Positions 19,853 to 28,421 of a stretch of 64,000 bases of DNA are shown here, piece after piece. The notes beneath the pieces are model-generated. The model did no database searches and was not told the origin of the DNA. It was given only the letters and a program-made list of their open reading frames with translations. Within the stretch, counting starts at the first letter, position 1; each line of letters begins with the position of its first letter. The position numbers and the translations under genes are program-made. Source of the DNA: Micromonospora profundi (GTDB taxonomy: Bacteria; Actinomycetota; Actinomycetes; Mycobacteriales; Micromonosporaceae); contig NZ_JAATJK010000001.1 of NCBI RefSeq assembly GCF_011927785.1, positions 6,136,001 through 6,200,000 on the forward strand, given 5' to 3'.

Positions 19853-20500
19853 CTAGCTGCCGACCTCCCCCACGGAGGCCGCCGGCGGCGTGAGCGCGGC
19901 GGCCTCCCCCTCATAGGAGAAAGCAAGCGTCGCGGTGATCGTGGCGAACAGCTCGAACAACTCCTTCGCCTCCGCGATGTTCGGGCTGGAACCGGTTACC
20001 ACCAGCACGTTCGCGGTGCCCGGCAGCGGTACGACGGTGTGCATCACGGCGCAGCGCATTGTGGCGCCGTCCTGGGTCACGTTCTGAATGCCGTGGACCC
20101 GGCCGACGGTGCCGATCGCGGGGATCTGTGCGGTGCTCACCCGACGCCAGGTCCCGTCGGCACGGACGGGCTGCACGACAGCTGTCAACGCGCCGAGGAT
20201 GTCCCCGGTCGCGGGCGGGTTGACCACCGACACCAGCACCGTTGCGGTGAGCGGGCCGTCCTCGTACACCTGGAAGGTGCCGGCGGCGTGCACCGCGCCG
20301 GCGTTGCGAGCCTGCCGCACCGACCGGCGTAGCTGCTCGGCGTACTGACCCGCCTGCTGCTCGGTGAACCCAGCCTCGACGGCCCGCGTCCACACCTCGT
20401 TCGCCACCCGGTTCTCGCTCGCCTCGTCGTCGACCGAGAAGTCGACCCAGTCCTCCGGCGTACGCAACTCGAATCCGGTCGGGACAGTCGCTTCGGTCAT
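19853..20500 (-). CDS. Type VII island protein of unknown function
   Basis: A 215-residue protein with no named domain that I recognise. It begins TVPTGFELRTPEDWVDFSVDD, continues with a helical stretch (QQAGQYAEQLRRSVRQAR) and then a beta-rich domain with conserved-looking blocks (QIPAIGTVGRVHG, RCAVMHTVVPLPG, LFATITATLAF). ATG 20500 is chosen for the GGAGGAG eight bases upstream. Position 20 bases downstream of a WXG-like gene on the same strand suggests a dedicated chaperone or accessory protein of the secretion island. That role is an inference. Confidence 0.7.
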   Translation of the reverse strand: MTEATVPTGFELRTPEDWVDFSVDDEASENRVANEVWTRAVEAGFTEQQAGQYAEQLRRSVRQARNAGAVHAAGTFQVYEDGPLTATVLVSVVNPPATGDILGALTAVVQPVRADGTWRRVSTAQIPAIGTVGRVHGIQNVTQDGATMRCAVMHTVVPLPGTANVLVVTGSSPNIAEAKELFELFATITATLAFSYEGEAAALTPPAASVGEVGS

Positions 20501-20520
20501 CGACGTGACTCCTCCGCTTG

Positions 20521-20823
20521 TCAACTCGTCGCCCCCGCAGGGTTCTCCAGAGCGGCGACCGTCTGCTCGTCGGTTTCCCGGAACGCGTCGGCCACCGCCT
20601 TCGCGGCGTCGCGGACCCCGTCGAGGTCCTTGGCGATGACGTACCGTCCGTCACCCCACCGCTTCTCGAACTCGCGCGCGGCACCTTCCAACTCGCGCTG
20701 CCCGAGCGTGTCGACGACAGCGCCCATCGACCTGATCGACGCGCTGTCCATCAGCTCCTTGGTGCGTCGCAGCAGGTCGTGCACCCGCTCCAGTTCCCCA
20801 CCGGGTACGTCGATCACGCTCAT
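20521..20823 (-). CDS. WXG-like small helical protein, type VII island
   Basis: A 100-residue protein predicted to form two long helices with a central turn at KRWGDGRY, resembling the WXG turn. The size and helical content fit ESX-type partners. The start ATG overlaps the stop of a 13-residue frame (ATGA at 20820-20823), so translation is probably coupled. The gene is divergent from the large putative effector at 21027. Confidence 0.7.
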   Translation of the reverse strand: MSVIDVPGGELERVHDLLRRTKELMDSASIRSMGAVVDTLGQRELEGAAREFEKRWGDGRYVIAKDLDGVRDAAKAVADAFRETDEQTVAALENPAGATS

Positions 20824-20861
20824 GCCGGCACCTCGGTGCCGAGCCTGATCCGCTCGCTCAT
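20820..20861 (-). CDS. 13-residue ORF translationally coupled to the WXG-like gene
   Basis: ATG at 20861-20859 opens a 13-codon frame (MSERIRLGTEVPA) whose TGA overlaps the ATG of the WXG-like gene. A GGGAAG-type site lies upstream. It may be a leader used for coupled initiation rather than a functional peptide. Confidence 0.35.
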   Translation of the reverse strand: MSERIRLGTEVPA

Positions 20862-21026
20862 CCCCGCTTCCCTTCCCGACCGGTCAACCACTTCCCGCCG
20901 TACACGGGCGGTCGGGCGGATTGGTTCAGCCGGGCTGAACCGATCCCGCATCCGCTACGTGTGCGAGTCGGCTTCCGGCGTCGACCGGAGCGGCGGGACC
21001 GATCGGGTGCGATGGGGAGGTTGGGC

Positions 21027-22892
21027 ATGACGCGTCCAGGGGACGCCGAGTGGTCGGTGTTGCAACTCGACTCCGATCCGGTGCCGGGTGATCCGGAGTC
21101 CTTCGCGGAGATCACGCGGGCCTACCAGGAGCTGGCCACCGCCACCCGGGAGGCGCACGACCTGCTGGCCTCCGGCGGCCGGATCGACGTGGGCCAGGGC
21201 AAGGCGATGGAGGCGTTCAAGGATCTGGTCGGGCAACTGCCGGGTCGGCTGGACCGGATGGCGCATTCCTACTCCACCGCCGCGGAGACGTACCTGAGGT
21301 ATCTGCCGTCCCTTGAGGAGGCGCAGACGATGTCGCTGCGTGCCCTGGAGCAGGCGCGGCAGGCCGCCGGTGACCAGGGCGCGGCGCAGGCGGCACTGGT
21401 CTCGGCGCAGGCGGCGCTCACCGGGCTCGGTGCGGATCCGGAGGCGGGCCAGGTCGCCAGGGACGAGGCGACCGACGAGGCCACCGCTGCGCAGAACCGC
21501 GCCGACGACGCTCAGCAGGCCATCGACCAGGCGAAGGCGTTGCTGGGTCAGGCCACCGCGCTGCGCGACCAGGCGGCTCGGACGGCAGCCGAGACGTTGC
21601 GGCAGTTGGCGAAGGACGCTCCGCAGCGGTCGCTCTGGGAGAAGATCGTCGAGGCGTTCGAGGCGTTCATCGACTTCCTCCGCAGCACCGTCATCGAGTG
21701 GATCACCACAATCCTGGACGTGATCGCGACGATCGCGTCGTTCATCTTCCCGCCACTCGGCGCGGCAATCGGGATGCTCTCCGGCGCGATCGACCTCGCC
21801 GCCACGGCGCTGTCCGGGGACCCTGCCGCGATCGGGTTGGCCGCTGGCGGTCTGGCCCTCGGCCTGGTCCCGGGCGGCCGCATCGCCTCACGGGTCATGA
21901 AGTTCGCCGCCAAGGGCACGATCAAAGACGGCGTCAAGGCTGGCACCAGACAACTCACCAACACGAAAAGCCCCGACGCGACGAGCTATGGCCCAGGGAA
22001 GATGATCAAGGGTGCATTCGTGTCCGTCGGGCAGAACCTGAACGACCTAAGCAACGTTGTGTCGGCACGGTTGAGACCCCGACCCCCGGTGAACGAGAGC
22101 ACCATCGTCGGCAAGAACAGTTGGGGCATCAGGACGACTTTCGACCTCAAGGAGGTCCGGGCCGACCCGGTTCTCGACGCTCACGGCCGGCAAGTCGGTG
22201 TGAGTTTTCCGTTGAGCGACCGCGACAGGCAGAGCCGCAAAGAGTGGGCGGCCATCGGGACCAACCTCGCCACCGGCCGATACGAGGGCCCGGACCTGGC
22301 CCCCGACGGTCGAAAAGTTTTCAAGAGCGCGCCTGGCCTCATGCCAGCTGAGGCGGCGGGTAAGTCGCGCAACGGGCCAGCGCCGGAATTCGAGTTCGAT
22401 CAGCTTCGTCGCGCGCCCTGGGACGGGGAAGCGAACGACCCAATTCTTGTCATGGCGCACAGCGGTCCGAAGGACGTTGGGCTGCAGCTGAGCAACGGCA
22501 AGGTGGTCAACGTACCGGGTGGGGAATTCGCCAAGGTGCTACACCACAACACGGTGTTCCAGAGCGCGACCGGGGCTAACCCCGGCAGTTCAATCACCAT
22601 GATCGCCTGCAAATTCGCTGCGCCGGATGGCAGCGCCGCCCCAGAGTTCAGCCGGGTGATGCGTGACCTCGGCAATGATCGGCAGATCTACGCCGCGACC
22701 GACACCGTGTGGACCACTCGCGCAAATGATTTCGGCAACACACTCAATCCCAACGTCATGAGCGGGGATTTCGCCACCATTGCGGTCTCCAACAGCGGAA
22801 AGTTCCGCCCGCTGGTCTCTCCAGCTGACCTGCCCCCTCCGCGGCTTCCCGACTTGGACTTGGGCGAGCAACTGCCCGACTTCAGCCGGTAA
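21027..22892 (+). CDS. Putative type VII-exported effector with C-terminal His/Cys peptidase-like domain
   Basis: A 621-residue protein. The N-terminal ~220 residues are helical and Ala/Gln-rich, resembling WXG/LXG-type export modules. A hydrophobic segment follows (IEWITTILDVIATIASFIF, then PPLGAAIGMLSGAIDLAATAL), then a low-complexity linker and a C-terminal domain from ~460. That domain has His478 in ILVMAHSG and Cys528 in SSITMIACKFA, the spacing and context of a clan-CD, lonely-Cys/caspase-like dyad seen at the ends of large actinomycete exported proteins. This suggests a proteolytic toxin or self-processing domain. ATG 21027 follows GGGGAGG. Downstream genes are type VII associated. No obvious immunity gene is recognised. 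Confidence 0.6.
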   Translation: MTRPGDAEWSVLQLDSDPVPGDPESFAEITRAYQELATATREAHDLLASGGRIDVGQGKAMEAFKDLVGQLPGRLDRMAHSYSTAAETYLRYLPSLEEAQTMSLRALEQARQAAGDQGAAQAALVSAQAALTGLGADPEAGQVARDEATDEATAAQNRADDAQQAIDQAKALLGQATALRDQAARTAAETLRQLAKDAPQRSLWEKIVEAFEAFIDFLRSTVIEWITTILDVIATIASFIFPPLGAAIGMLSGAIDLAATALSGDPAAIGLAAGGLALGLVPGGRIASRVMKFAAKGTIKDGVKAGTRQLTNTKSPDATSYGPGKMIKGAFVSVGQNLNDLSNVVSARLRPRPPVNESTIVGKNSWGIRTTFDLKEVRADPVLDAHGRQVGVSFPLSDRDRQSRKEWAAIGTNLATGRYEGPDLAPDGRKVFKSAPGLMPAEAAGKSRNGPAPEFEFDQLRRAPWDGEANDPILVMAHSGPKDVGLQLSNGKVVNVPGGEFAKVLHHNTVFQSATGANPGSSITMIACKFAAPDGSAAPEFSRVMRDLGNDRQIYAATDTVWTTRANDFGNTLNPNVMSGDFATIAVSNSGKFRPLVSPADLPPPRLPDLDLGEQLPDFSR

Positions 22893-22946
22893 GCGTCTGC
22901 GGACAGAGCTAATGAACAGTAGACAGGACAGAAGGAAGGATCGTCC

Positions 22947-23003
22947 ATGGGCGCATTCGTCGAATTAAAGCCGAGCGGTTCTTTCAAGGGGGCGGCCAGG
23001 TGA
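22947..23003 (+). CDS. 18-residue ORF with strong ribosome site and TTA codon
   Basis: ATG 22947 is preceded by GAAGGAAGGA at ideal spacing and opens an 18-codon frame (MGAFVELKPSGSFKGAAR) whose TGA overlaps the GTG start of the next gene (GTGA). It contains a TTA leucine codon, rare in high-GC actinomycetes and a developmental control point in Streptomyces. It looks like a translated leader for the 23000 gene. Confidence 0.5.
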   Translation: MGAFVELKPSGSFKGAAR

Positions 23004-23599
23004 GCAAACAGGACGAAACTGGTTTTGAGCGTAACTGGATGCTGCTGCTGGACAGTGACTGGTCGCCGCCACCGGAGGCTGACGACCGGTCCCGGGCGGT
23101 ACCGCCGGTGGAGTCGATCGTCGGCGGTTGGCTCGTCAACGACGAGGGAACGGTTGAGGCCTTCGAGCCCAACCCGCTCTATCTGCCCGTCGGCGAGGAC
23201 GCGCCGACCGGACCTGTCGATGCGGCGGCGAAGCTGGTCGTGGCAGGGCGTGCCGAGCCGAGCATTGTGGTGCTCGCGATACGTGACAGCCTGGTCGAGG
23301 TCGCGGTCGACGACGAGGAACGCGTCATCGTGGCCCCCGCTCCCGACGGGGTGCCGTGTGTGTGGGTCACCACGGGGGCGGCGGACCAGCTTCGGGTGTC
23401 AGCACCAGGCTGGCTGCGGGTCAGTAGCGCCGAGTTGGTGGAGCTGCTACCCGAGGACGTCGACGTGCTGCTCAACCCGGGCGGTTCCGCCTCGATGCGG
23501 CTGTTCGCCAACGTGCTGCGCGAGGCCGTCGTCGGAGCGAACGAGCCCGGCGAATCCTGGGCGGGCGCGGAGCTTTCTACGGATCCGGGGCCGAGATGA
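23000..23599 (+). CDS. Type VII secretion system-associated protein
   Basis: A 199-residue cytosolic protein. The block PPVESIVGGWLVNDEGTVEAF followed by EPNPLYLP and PTGPVDAAAKLV matches what I recall of the actinomycete family annotated as type VII secretion system-associated proteins; its molecular role is unknown. It overlaps both the 18-residue frame before it and the LysM-like gene after it (ATGA at 23596), giving a tightly coupled set behind the putative effector. Confidence 0.65.
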   Translation: MSKQDETGFERNWMLLLDSDWSPPPEADDRSRAVPPVESIVGGWLVNDEGTVEAFEPNPLYLPVGEDAPTGPVDAAAKLVVAGRAEPSIVVLAIRDSLVEVAVDDEERVIVAPAPDGVPCVWVTTGAADQLRVSAPGWLRVSSAELVELLPEDVDVLLNPGGSASMRLFANVLREAVVGANEPGESWAGAELSTDPGPR

Positions 23600-25011
23600 A
23601 CCCGTCGGTTCCGAGTGCGTGTTCGGCTCGGCCGAATCCACGCCTGCGGCTCATCAGTGCGAGTTACGGCTTCGCCGTGAGCGGGGTATTCGTGCGGCGG
23701 CTGCTCCGTACCGCCTTTGCCTGTGCGTCGCGCACGGCGGGGGGCGGGTTGCTGGCCGTCGCTGCTGTGTTCCTGCTCCTGCCGCTGAGTGTAGGCACGG
23801 CGAGCGCCGTCGAGCCGTCGGCGCCGTACTGGGTGGTGCCTGGAGAACCAGGCGCGGTGAGCGACCTGACGCTGCCCGGGGTCGCCGACCGGGTGCTCGG
23901 CGACAGTCAGCGCTGGCCGGAGATTTTGGAGCTCAACCAGGGGCGTATCCAGCCGGACGGCGGCGCGCTCACGGACCCGGCTCAGCCGATCCGCGCCGGC
24001 TGGGTGTTCGTCCTGCCCGAGGGCGCGACCTCCGGTGAGATCCGGGTCGGCACGCCGCCGGCGGCCAGGCCAAACGAAGGGCAGCCCGAGGCACCACCTG
24101 TCGACCGACCACCGCCGGTGGCGGACGGCGGCGGGATGCTGGGGCTCCGACCGGTCACAGCCACCTTGGTCGGTGTCGGCACGGTGCTGCTGACGCTCGC
24201 CGTGCCGATGCTGATCATGCTGGTCCGGCGACGCCGCGCGGCCGTGGCGGCGCGACCGGCCCCGACCCCGGGCTCACGGCAGGTTCTGGACCGCGCCCTG
24301 CGGCAGCTCACCGCGCAGGCCGCCCAGGCCAAGGTGTACGCGGCGCTGATCGGTCCGGAGCAGGTCTCACTGCGGCTGGCACCCGCGCTGCCGGACGCGC
24401 CGCCTCCGTGGCGGGCGCGGGAGCAGGGTGCGATCTGGGAGGCGCCGAGCTGGCAGTTCGACGAGAGCGTCGACGCGGGCGACGGGTTGCCGCTGCTGGC
24501 CACCGTCGGCACGGTCGAGGGCGAGTTGGCAGTGGTCAACCTGGGCCGCGCGCCGGGAATCGTCGCGCTCACCGGGGATCCGGTAGCTGCCATGCGCACA
24601 GCCCGAGCCTTCCTCGACGAGATCGGCTGGCACGCCGCAGCCGCGTCCCTCACGGTCAGTGTGGTAGGCCCGCCGTCGCCCATGTGGCCGCCATCGGAGC
24701 AGGTACGGGTCGTTCCCGACGCGCGTTCGGTCCTGACGTCGCCCGGTGACGGCGCGACCGGTCAGCCCGACGTGCTGCACGACCACCTGGTGCTTGTCAC
24801 CACCACGCTTCCGCAGGCGGAGCTGGAGCAGCTCGGCGCGCTTGCGGCCGCCTCGGTCGGTACGGCGGCGGTAGTGGTCGTCGGCGACGTACCGAACGCC
24901 GCCTGGCGGTTCGAGGTCGATGCCGACGGGACGCTCGACGTCGGTGTGCTGGGGCTCGACCTCGACAGCCCGGCACCGAGTGGTCGGCTCGTCCCGAACC
25001 TGCGCCGCTGA
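23596..25011 (+). CDS. Membrane protein with LysM-like extracytoplasmic segment
   Basis: A 471-residue protein. It has an N-terminal hydrophobic segment (LLAVAAVFLLLPLSVGTASA) and a LysM-like domain (YWVVPGEPGAV...GDSQRWPEILELNQGRIQPDGG...AGWVFVLP). A Pro-rich linker and a transmembrane helix (VTATLVGVGTVLLTLAVPMLIMLV) follow, then a ~250-residue cytosolic domain. The layout suggests peptidoglycan contact outside and partner binding inside. ATG 23596 overlaps the previous stop, but a later GTG near FVRRLLRT would give a more normal signal sequence. It probably belongs to the type VII island. Confidence 0.7.
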   Translation: MNPSVPSACSARPNPRLRLISASYGFAVSGVFVRRLLRTAFACASRTAGGGLLAVAAVFLLLPLSVGTASAVEPSAPYWVVPGEPGAVSDLTLPGVADRVLGDSQRWPEILELNQGRIQPDGGALTDPAQPIRAGWVFVLPEGATSGEIRVGTPPAARPNEGQPEAPPVDRPPPVADGGGMLGLRPVTATLVGVGTVLLTLAVPMLIMLVRRRRAAVAARPAPTPGSRQVLDRALRQLTAQAAQAKVYAALIGPEQVSLRLAPALPDAPPPWRAREQGAIWEAPSWQFDESVDAGDGLPLLATVGTVEGELAVVNLGRAPGIVALTGDPVAAMRTARAFLDEIGWHAAAASLTVSVVGPPSPMWPPSEQVRVVPDARSVLTSPGDGATGQPDVLHDHLVLVTTTLPQAELEQLGALAAASVGTAAVVVVGDVPNAAWRFEVDADGTLDVGVLGLDLDSPAPSGRLVPNLRR

Positions 25012-25053
25012 CCCGTCTTCCCCGCCCGGACACGTCGATCGATTGGTGTGACG

Positions 25054-25656
25054 ATGATGGCACTCACCCCCCGTACCCTGGCCGGTTCCCTCGCGCTGAC
25101 GCTCGCGCTCCTGGCCTCCGGGTGCACCACCACTGTCACCGACCCGGTCGGCGCACCGCAGCCGGAGGCCGGCGGGCCGGGGCCGCAGCCAAACGCGGCG
25201 CAGAGCTCGCAGGGGTCCGCCGCGCCGGACGACCTGGGGCAGCGCAGCCGGGACGGGGGTTACTGGCCGGCGTCGGTGCAGCTCGGCGAACACCCGGAAC
25301 TCGGCCCTGTGGTTCTCGACGGGCAGGGCTTCACGCTCTACCGGTTCGACCGGGACAACGCCGCACCCTCGCAGTCGAACTGCACGGAGAGTTGCCTGAC
25401 CCGGTGGCTGCCGGTGCTGGTGAACGAAAAGGTGAAGTTCAAGGATCTTGACCCGTCCCGGCTCGGCGCAGCGGCCCGTCCCGATGGAACCCAGCAGGTG
25501 ACGGTGGGCGGGTGGCCGGCCTACCGCTTCGTGGACGACCGGGTGCCCGGCCAGATCTCCGGACAGGGTGCCGACGGGCTCTGGTTCGTCGTCGCTCCGG
25601 ACGGAGGCAAGGCCGCCGCACCGATCGGCCAAAACGGCGAAAGTTCACCCAGGTGA
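25054..25656 (+). CDS. COG4315-type repeat lipoprotein (copy 2)
   Basis: A 200-residue lipoprotein with lipobox LASGC and two COG4315 repeat units: GFTLYRFDRD...SQSNCTESCLTRWLP and QVTVGGWPAYRFVDD followed by GQGADGLWFVVAP. The cysteine pair reads NCTESC. It lies upstream of an ECF sigma/anti-sigma pair and shares the general plan of copies 1 and 3. The start is ATG 25054 (a GTG six bases earlier is also in frame). Confidence 0.82.
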   Translation: MMALTPRTLAGSLALTLALLASGCTTTVTDPVGAPQPEAGGPGPQPNAAQSSQGSAAPDDLGQRSRDGGYWPASVQLGEHPELGPVVLDGQGFTLYRFDRDNAAPSQSNCTESCLTRWLPVLVNEKVKFKDLDPSRLGAAARPDGTQQVTVGGWPAYRFVDDRVPGQISGQGADGLWFVVAPDGGKAAAPIGQNGESSPR

Positions 25657-25769
25657 GCATAGAAACACATGCGCTCCGGGCTGCCGGTTTTCGCAAGTAC
25701 GGCAGGCATCCTGGTGACCCGGATGCGCCGGTGGCCACGCCAGCGCAGGGTCAGCAGAGGACGGTAAGA

Positions 25770-26318
25770 ATGGCGGGGCTGAGACCCGTTCGCCAACGGG
25801 AAGTAGCGGACGAGGCGTTGGTCCGAACGCTCTACGAAGAGCACGGCCGGGCGATGCTCGCGTACGCGACGCAGTTGACCCGCGACCGTGCTGCCGCGGA
25901 AGACATCGTCCAGGAAGCGCTGGTGCGAGCCTGGCGCCACCCGGACAGCCTGGTCAACGGCAAGGGGTCGGTACGGGGGTGGCTGCTCACCGTTGTTCGT
26001 AACCTCTTCACCGACTCCGTGCGCGCCCGGAAGGCGCGGCCGCCGGAGGTGCCGGAGAGCCCGACAGACGTCGCGGTCGAGCGGGACCACGCCGACCAGG
26101 TGGTCAATTCGATGGTGGTGGTGGACGCTCTCAACCGCCTCTCGCAGGAGCACCGCGAGGTCCTTGAGCAGGTATACCTACTCGGGAGTACAGTCGCGGA
26201 AGCCGCGAAGGCGCTGGGTATCCCGCCAGGCACGGTCAAGTCACGCTCCTACTACGCACTCCGTGCGTTACGCGACAGCGCGGGACGCTCGACCGGGGTG
26301 GAACGGTCTGCCTCATGA
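25770..26318 (+). CDS. ECF RNA polymerase sigma factor
   Basis: A 182-residue ECF sigma factor. Region 2 is LVRTLYEEHGRAMLAYATQL...AAEDIVQEALVRAWRHP with the -10 recognition helix RGWLLTVVRNLFTDSVRAR. Region 4 is LSQEHREVLEQVYLLG...EAAKALGIPPGTVKSRSYYALRALR. ATG 25770 is taken because it starts just before region 2. The stop overlaps the ATG of the zinc anti-sigma gene (ATGA), a standard sigma/anti-sigma pairing. The flanking COG4315 lipoproteins are likely members of its regulon. Confidence 0.9.
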   Translation: MAGLRPVRQREVADEALVRTLYEEHGRAMLAYATQLTRDRAAAEDIVQEALVRAWRHPDSLVNGKGSVRGWLLTVVRNLFTDSVRARKARPPEVPESPTDVAVERDHADQVVNSMVVVDALNRLSQEHREVLEQVYLLGSTVAEAAKALGIPPGTVKSRSYYALRALRDSAGRSTGVERSAS

Positions 26319-27049
26319 AATCGGACAGCTTGATGCCGGCCGGTGACCACGTGGACATCGGCGGCTACCTGACGGGCGAGCTCGACCCCGAGCAGCTCCG
26401 GCAGGCGGAGGAGCACCTGGCGGGCTGCGCGGAGTGCCGCACCGAGGTCGAGTCCCTCAAGGAGTGGCAGACCGCGCTCGAAGCCGTACCCGAGGCGATG
26501 TTGCTCGACGGCCCGCCGGAGGGCGGCGACCTGCTGTTGCAGCGGACCCTGCGCCAGGTGCGCAGCGAATCGGCCGGGCATCGCCAGCGCCGCGGGATGC
26601 TCCTGAGCGCCGCCGCTGTGGTGGCTCTCGCCGCCGCGACCGCTGGCGGCGTCCTGCTCGGCCGCAGCACCGGTGACGCGCCTGACACGCGTGCGCTGCC
26701 GACCCCGCCCGCCCCGTCGACAGCGGTGTCCGCCGCCAACCCCGCCACCCGGTACGCCAGCACGACCGACCAGGGCACGGGTGCCCGACTCACCGTCGCG
26801 GTGGTCCCGGCGGCTGGCTGGGTGCGTGTCAACGCTGCGGTGTCCGGGATCCCGCAGGGGGAACGCTGCCGGTTGCTGGTCCTCGGCAAGGACGGAAGTA
26901 CGGTGGTGGCGGGCAGTTGGCTGGTGTCCGAAGACGGGGCGGCCGGGGGCACCACGCTCGATGGCAGCGCCCTGATCGACCCCGCCCAGGTCGACGGTGT
27001 GCGTGTGGAGAACACCGACGGCAAGACGTACGCCGTCGCGAAGCTGTAG
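26315..27049 (+). CDS. Zinc-finger anti-sigma factor
   Basis: A 244-residue membrane anti-sigma factor. A ZAS-type zinc site is visible (HLAGCAEC near residues 33-40, with an upstream His in GDHVDIGGYLTGELD). A single transmembrane helix follows (MLLSAAAVVALAAATAGGVLL), then a secreted C-terminal domain with GWVRVNAAVSGIPQGERCRLLV. It binds and holds the upstream ECF factor until an envelope or redox signal releases it (family knowledge). It ends before a perfect terminator. Confidence 0.9.
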   Translation: MKSDSLMPAGDHVDIGGYLTGELDPEQLRQAEEHLAGCAECRTEVESLKEWQTALEAVPEAMLLDGPPEGGDLLLQRTLRQVRSESAGHRQRRGMLLSAAAVVALAAATAGGVLLGRSTGDAPDTRALPTPPAPSTAVSAANPATRYASTTDQGTGARLTVAVVPAAGWVRVNAAVSGIPQGERCRLLVLGKDGSTVVAGSWLVSEDGAAGGTTLDGSALIDPAQVDGVRVENTDGKTYAVAKL

Positions 27050-27211
27050 CCGGGCGGACCCGTGCCGTGGCCCAGCGCCCGGCCCATCGGCTCTGCGCCC
27101 ATGTTGTGAGACCTCATCTTTCGTCGCCCTCGCGGCGGCGAGGCGCGGGCACGGCACCTCGATCGGCAAAGGTCGACAGGGCGCATGCCGGCCACGGCTC
27201 GACCGGTACGA

Positions 27212-27256
27212 AAACGGGTGTGCCCCCCGGCAAGGAGCCGGGGGGCACACCCGTTT
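27212..27256. terminator. Perfect 20-bp stem bidirectional terminator
   Basis: Bases 27212-27231 are the exact reverse complement of 27237-27256, with a five-base loop (AAGGA). The outer AAACGGG/CCCGTTT gives an A-tract before and a T-tract after the stem. It therefore acts in both directions for the converging anti-sigma and lipoprotein genes. Confidence 0.92.
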
Positions 27257-27275
27257 GTCGAGCTGGGACCGTCGG

Positions 27276-28208
27276 TCAGTTGAAGCGGACCGAGACGACG
27301 GCCTCGTCGAAGCCGATCGTCGCCAGGTCGGCGACGTCCCCGTCGATGACCTGGGACCGGCCCGTGCAGTCGCGACCCGCCCAGATCTTCAGCGAGCCGA
27401 GGGCCGCGACGGAGGAGGCAACGCCCGGACGGGCCAGGTTCTGGCACCCGTTGCCGGCCACGCCCTGCGAGGCGCCGTTGTCGCTGAAGTTGGCCTCGTC
27501 GAAGAAGACGGCGCTGGTGGCGGGCGGAGCGGTTCCGTTACCGGTGCCCGGGGTTTCCTGACCGCCCTCCGGCGCGCCGGCCTTGCCACCGGCCGGGGTT
27601 ACGCCGAACCAGGTGCCTCCGACGCCCTGACCGAGGGTGTCCCCACGCTTGGTGTCCTTGGCGAAGCGGTACACCGGCCATCCGCCGATGGTGACCTGCC
27701 GCGTGCCGTCGGCGCGCCGGACCGTACCGACCTTTGACTTCTTGATCCCCGCGATGAAGATCTTGCCGCCCGGTGCCACCGTGACCGGCGGCCAGGTCTG
27801 GGCACACTCGCCGTTGCAGGTCGAGGTGGGCGGGTTGTTGCTGTCCTTGTCGAAGCGGTAGAGCGTCAGTCCCGCACCGTTGACGACCACCGGGTTGAGG
27901 TCGCCTGCCCGGCTCGCTGTCAACTGGACCCACCGTTGCGCCGACTGCCGGGCCGCGCCCGCCGCGACACCGCCGTTCGGCACCGCCCAGTCACCGGTGT
28001 TGGCTGCCGAGTTGTTCGACTTCGCGGTGCCGGAGAGCAGCGCGAGGTCGCCGCCCACAGCGTCGTTCGCGGGTGCCGTGGCCTCGCCACCGGCCGGTGC
28101 GGACGCCCTCGCCGGGGCAGGCGCCTCGGGGGTCGAACTGCACGCCGACAACGCCACCGTGCCGGCCGCCATGACGGCGACGAGGGGCACCAGGTGCTTG
28201 CGCATCAT
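27276..28208 (-). CDS. COG4315-type repeat lipoprotein with extra C-terminal domain (copy 3)
   Basis: A 310-residue lipoprotein, lipobox VALSAC. The two repeats are GLTLYRFDKD...TSTCNGECAQTWPP and QVTIGGWPVYRFAKD with GQGVGGTWFGVTP, closest in wording to copy 1. Unlike the other two copies it carries a ~90-residue C-terminal domain (AVFFDEANFSDNGASQGV...CQNLARPGVASSV...GRDCTGRSQVI) with two cysteines, resembling small beta-gamma-crystallin/inhibitor-like folds. ATG 28208 follows GGGAG. It points toward the ECF sigma locus. Confidence 0.82.
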   Translation of the reverse strand: MMRKHLVPLVAVMAAGTVALSACSSTPEAPAPARASAPAGGEATAPANDAVGGDLALLSGTAKSNNSAANTGDWAVPNGGVAAGAARQSAQRWVQLTASRAGDLNPVVVNGAGLTLYRFDKDSNNPPTSTCNGECAQTWPPVTVAPGGKIFIAGIKKSKVGTVRRADGTRQVTIGGWPVYRFAKDTKRGDTLGQGVGGTWFGVTPAGGKAGAPEGGQETPGTGNGTAPPATSAVFFDEANFSDNGASQGVAGNGCQNLARPGVASSVAALGSLKIWAGRDCTGRSQVIDGDVADLATIGFDEAVVSVRFN

Positions 28209-28421
28209 TTTCGGGATCTCCCAGGTTCTCTCCGCTTCCAGTACGTCCGGAAGCCGTTCGGCATCCACACGGACCTCACTCGGAATCGGTTCAGCCGACT
28301 TCGGCCCTGACTACCTCCGGCGCCTCAGCGGAGAGTCACCGCACGAACACTATTGAGGTGCAGTGATAGATCCACTAAGTTCGATCACAGTCCAGCTTCG
28401 ACGTTCCCGGAGGGTGACCCC

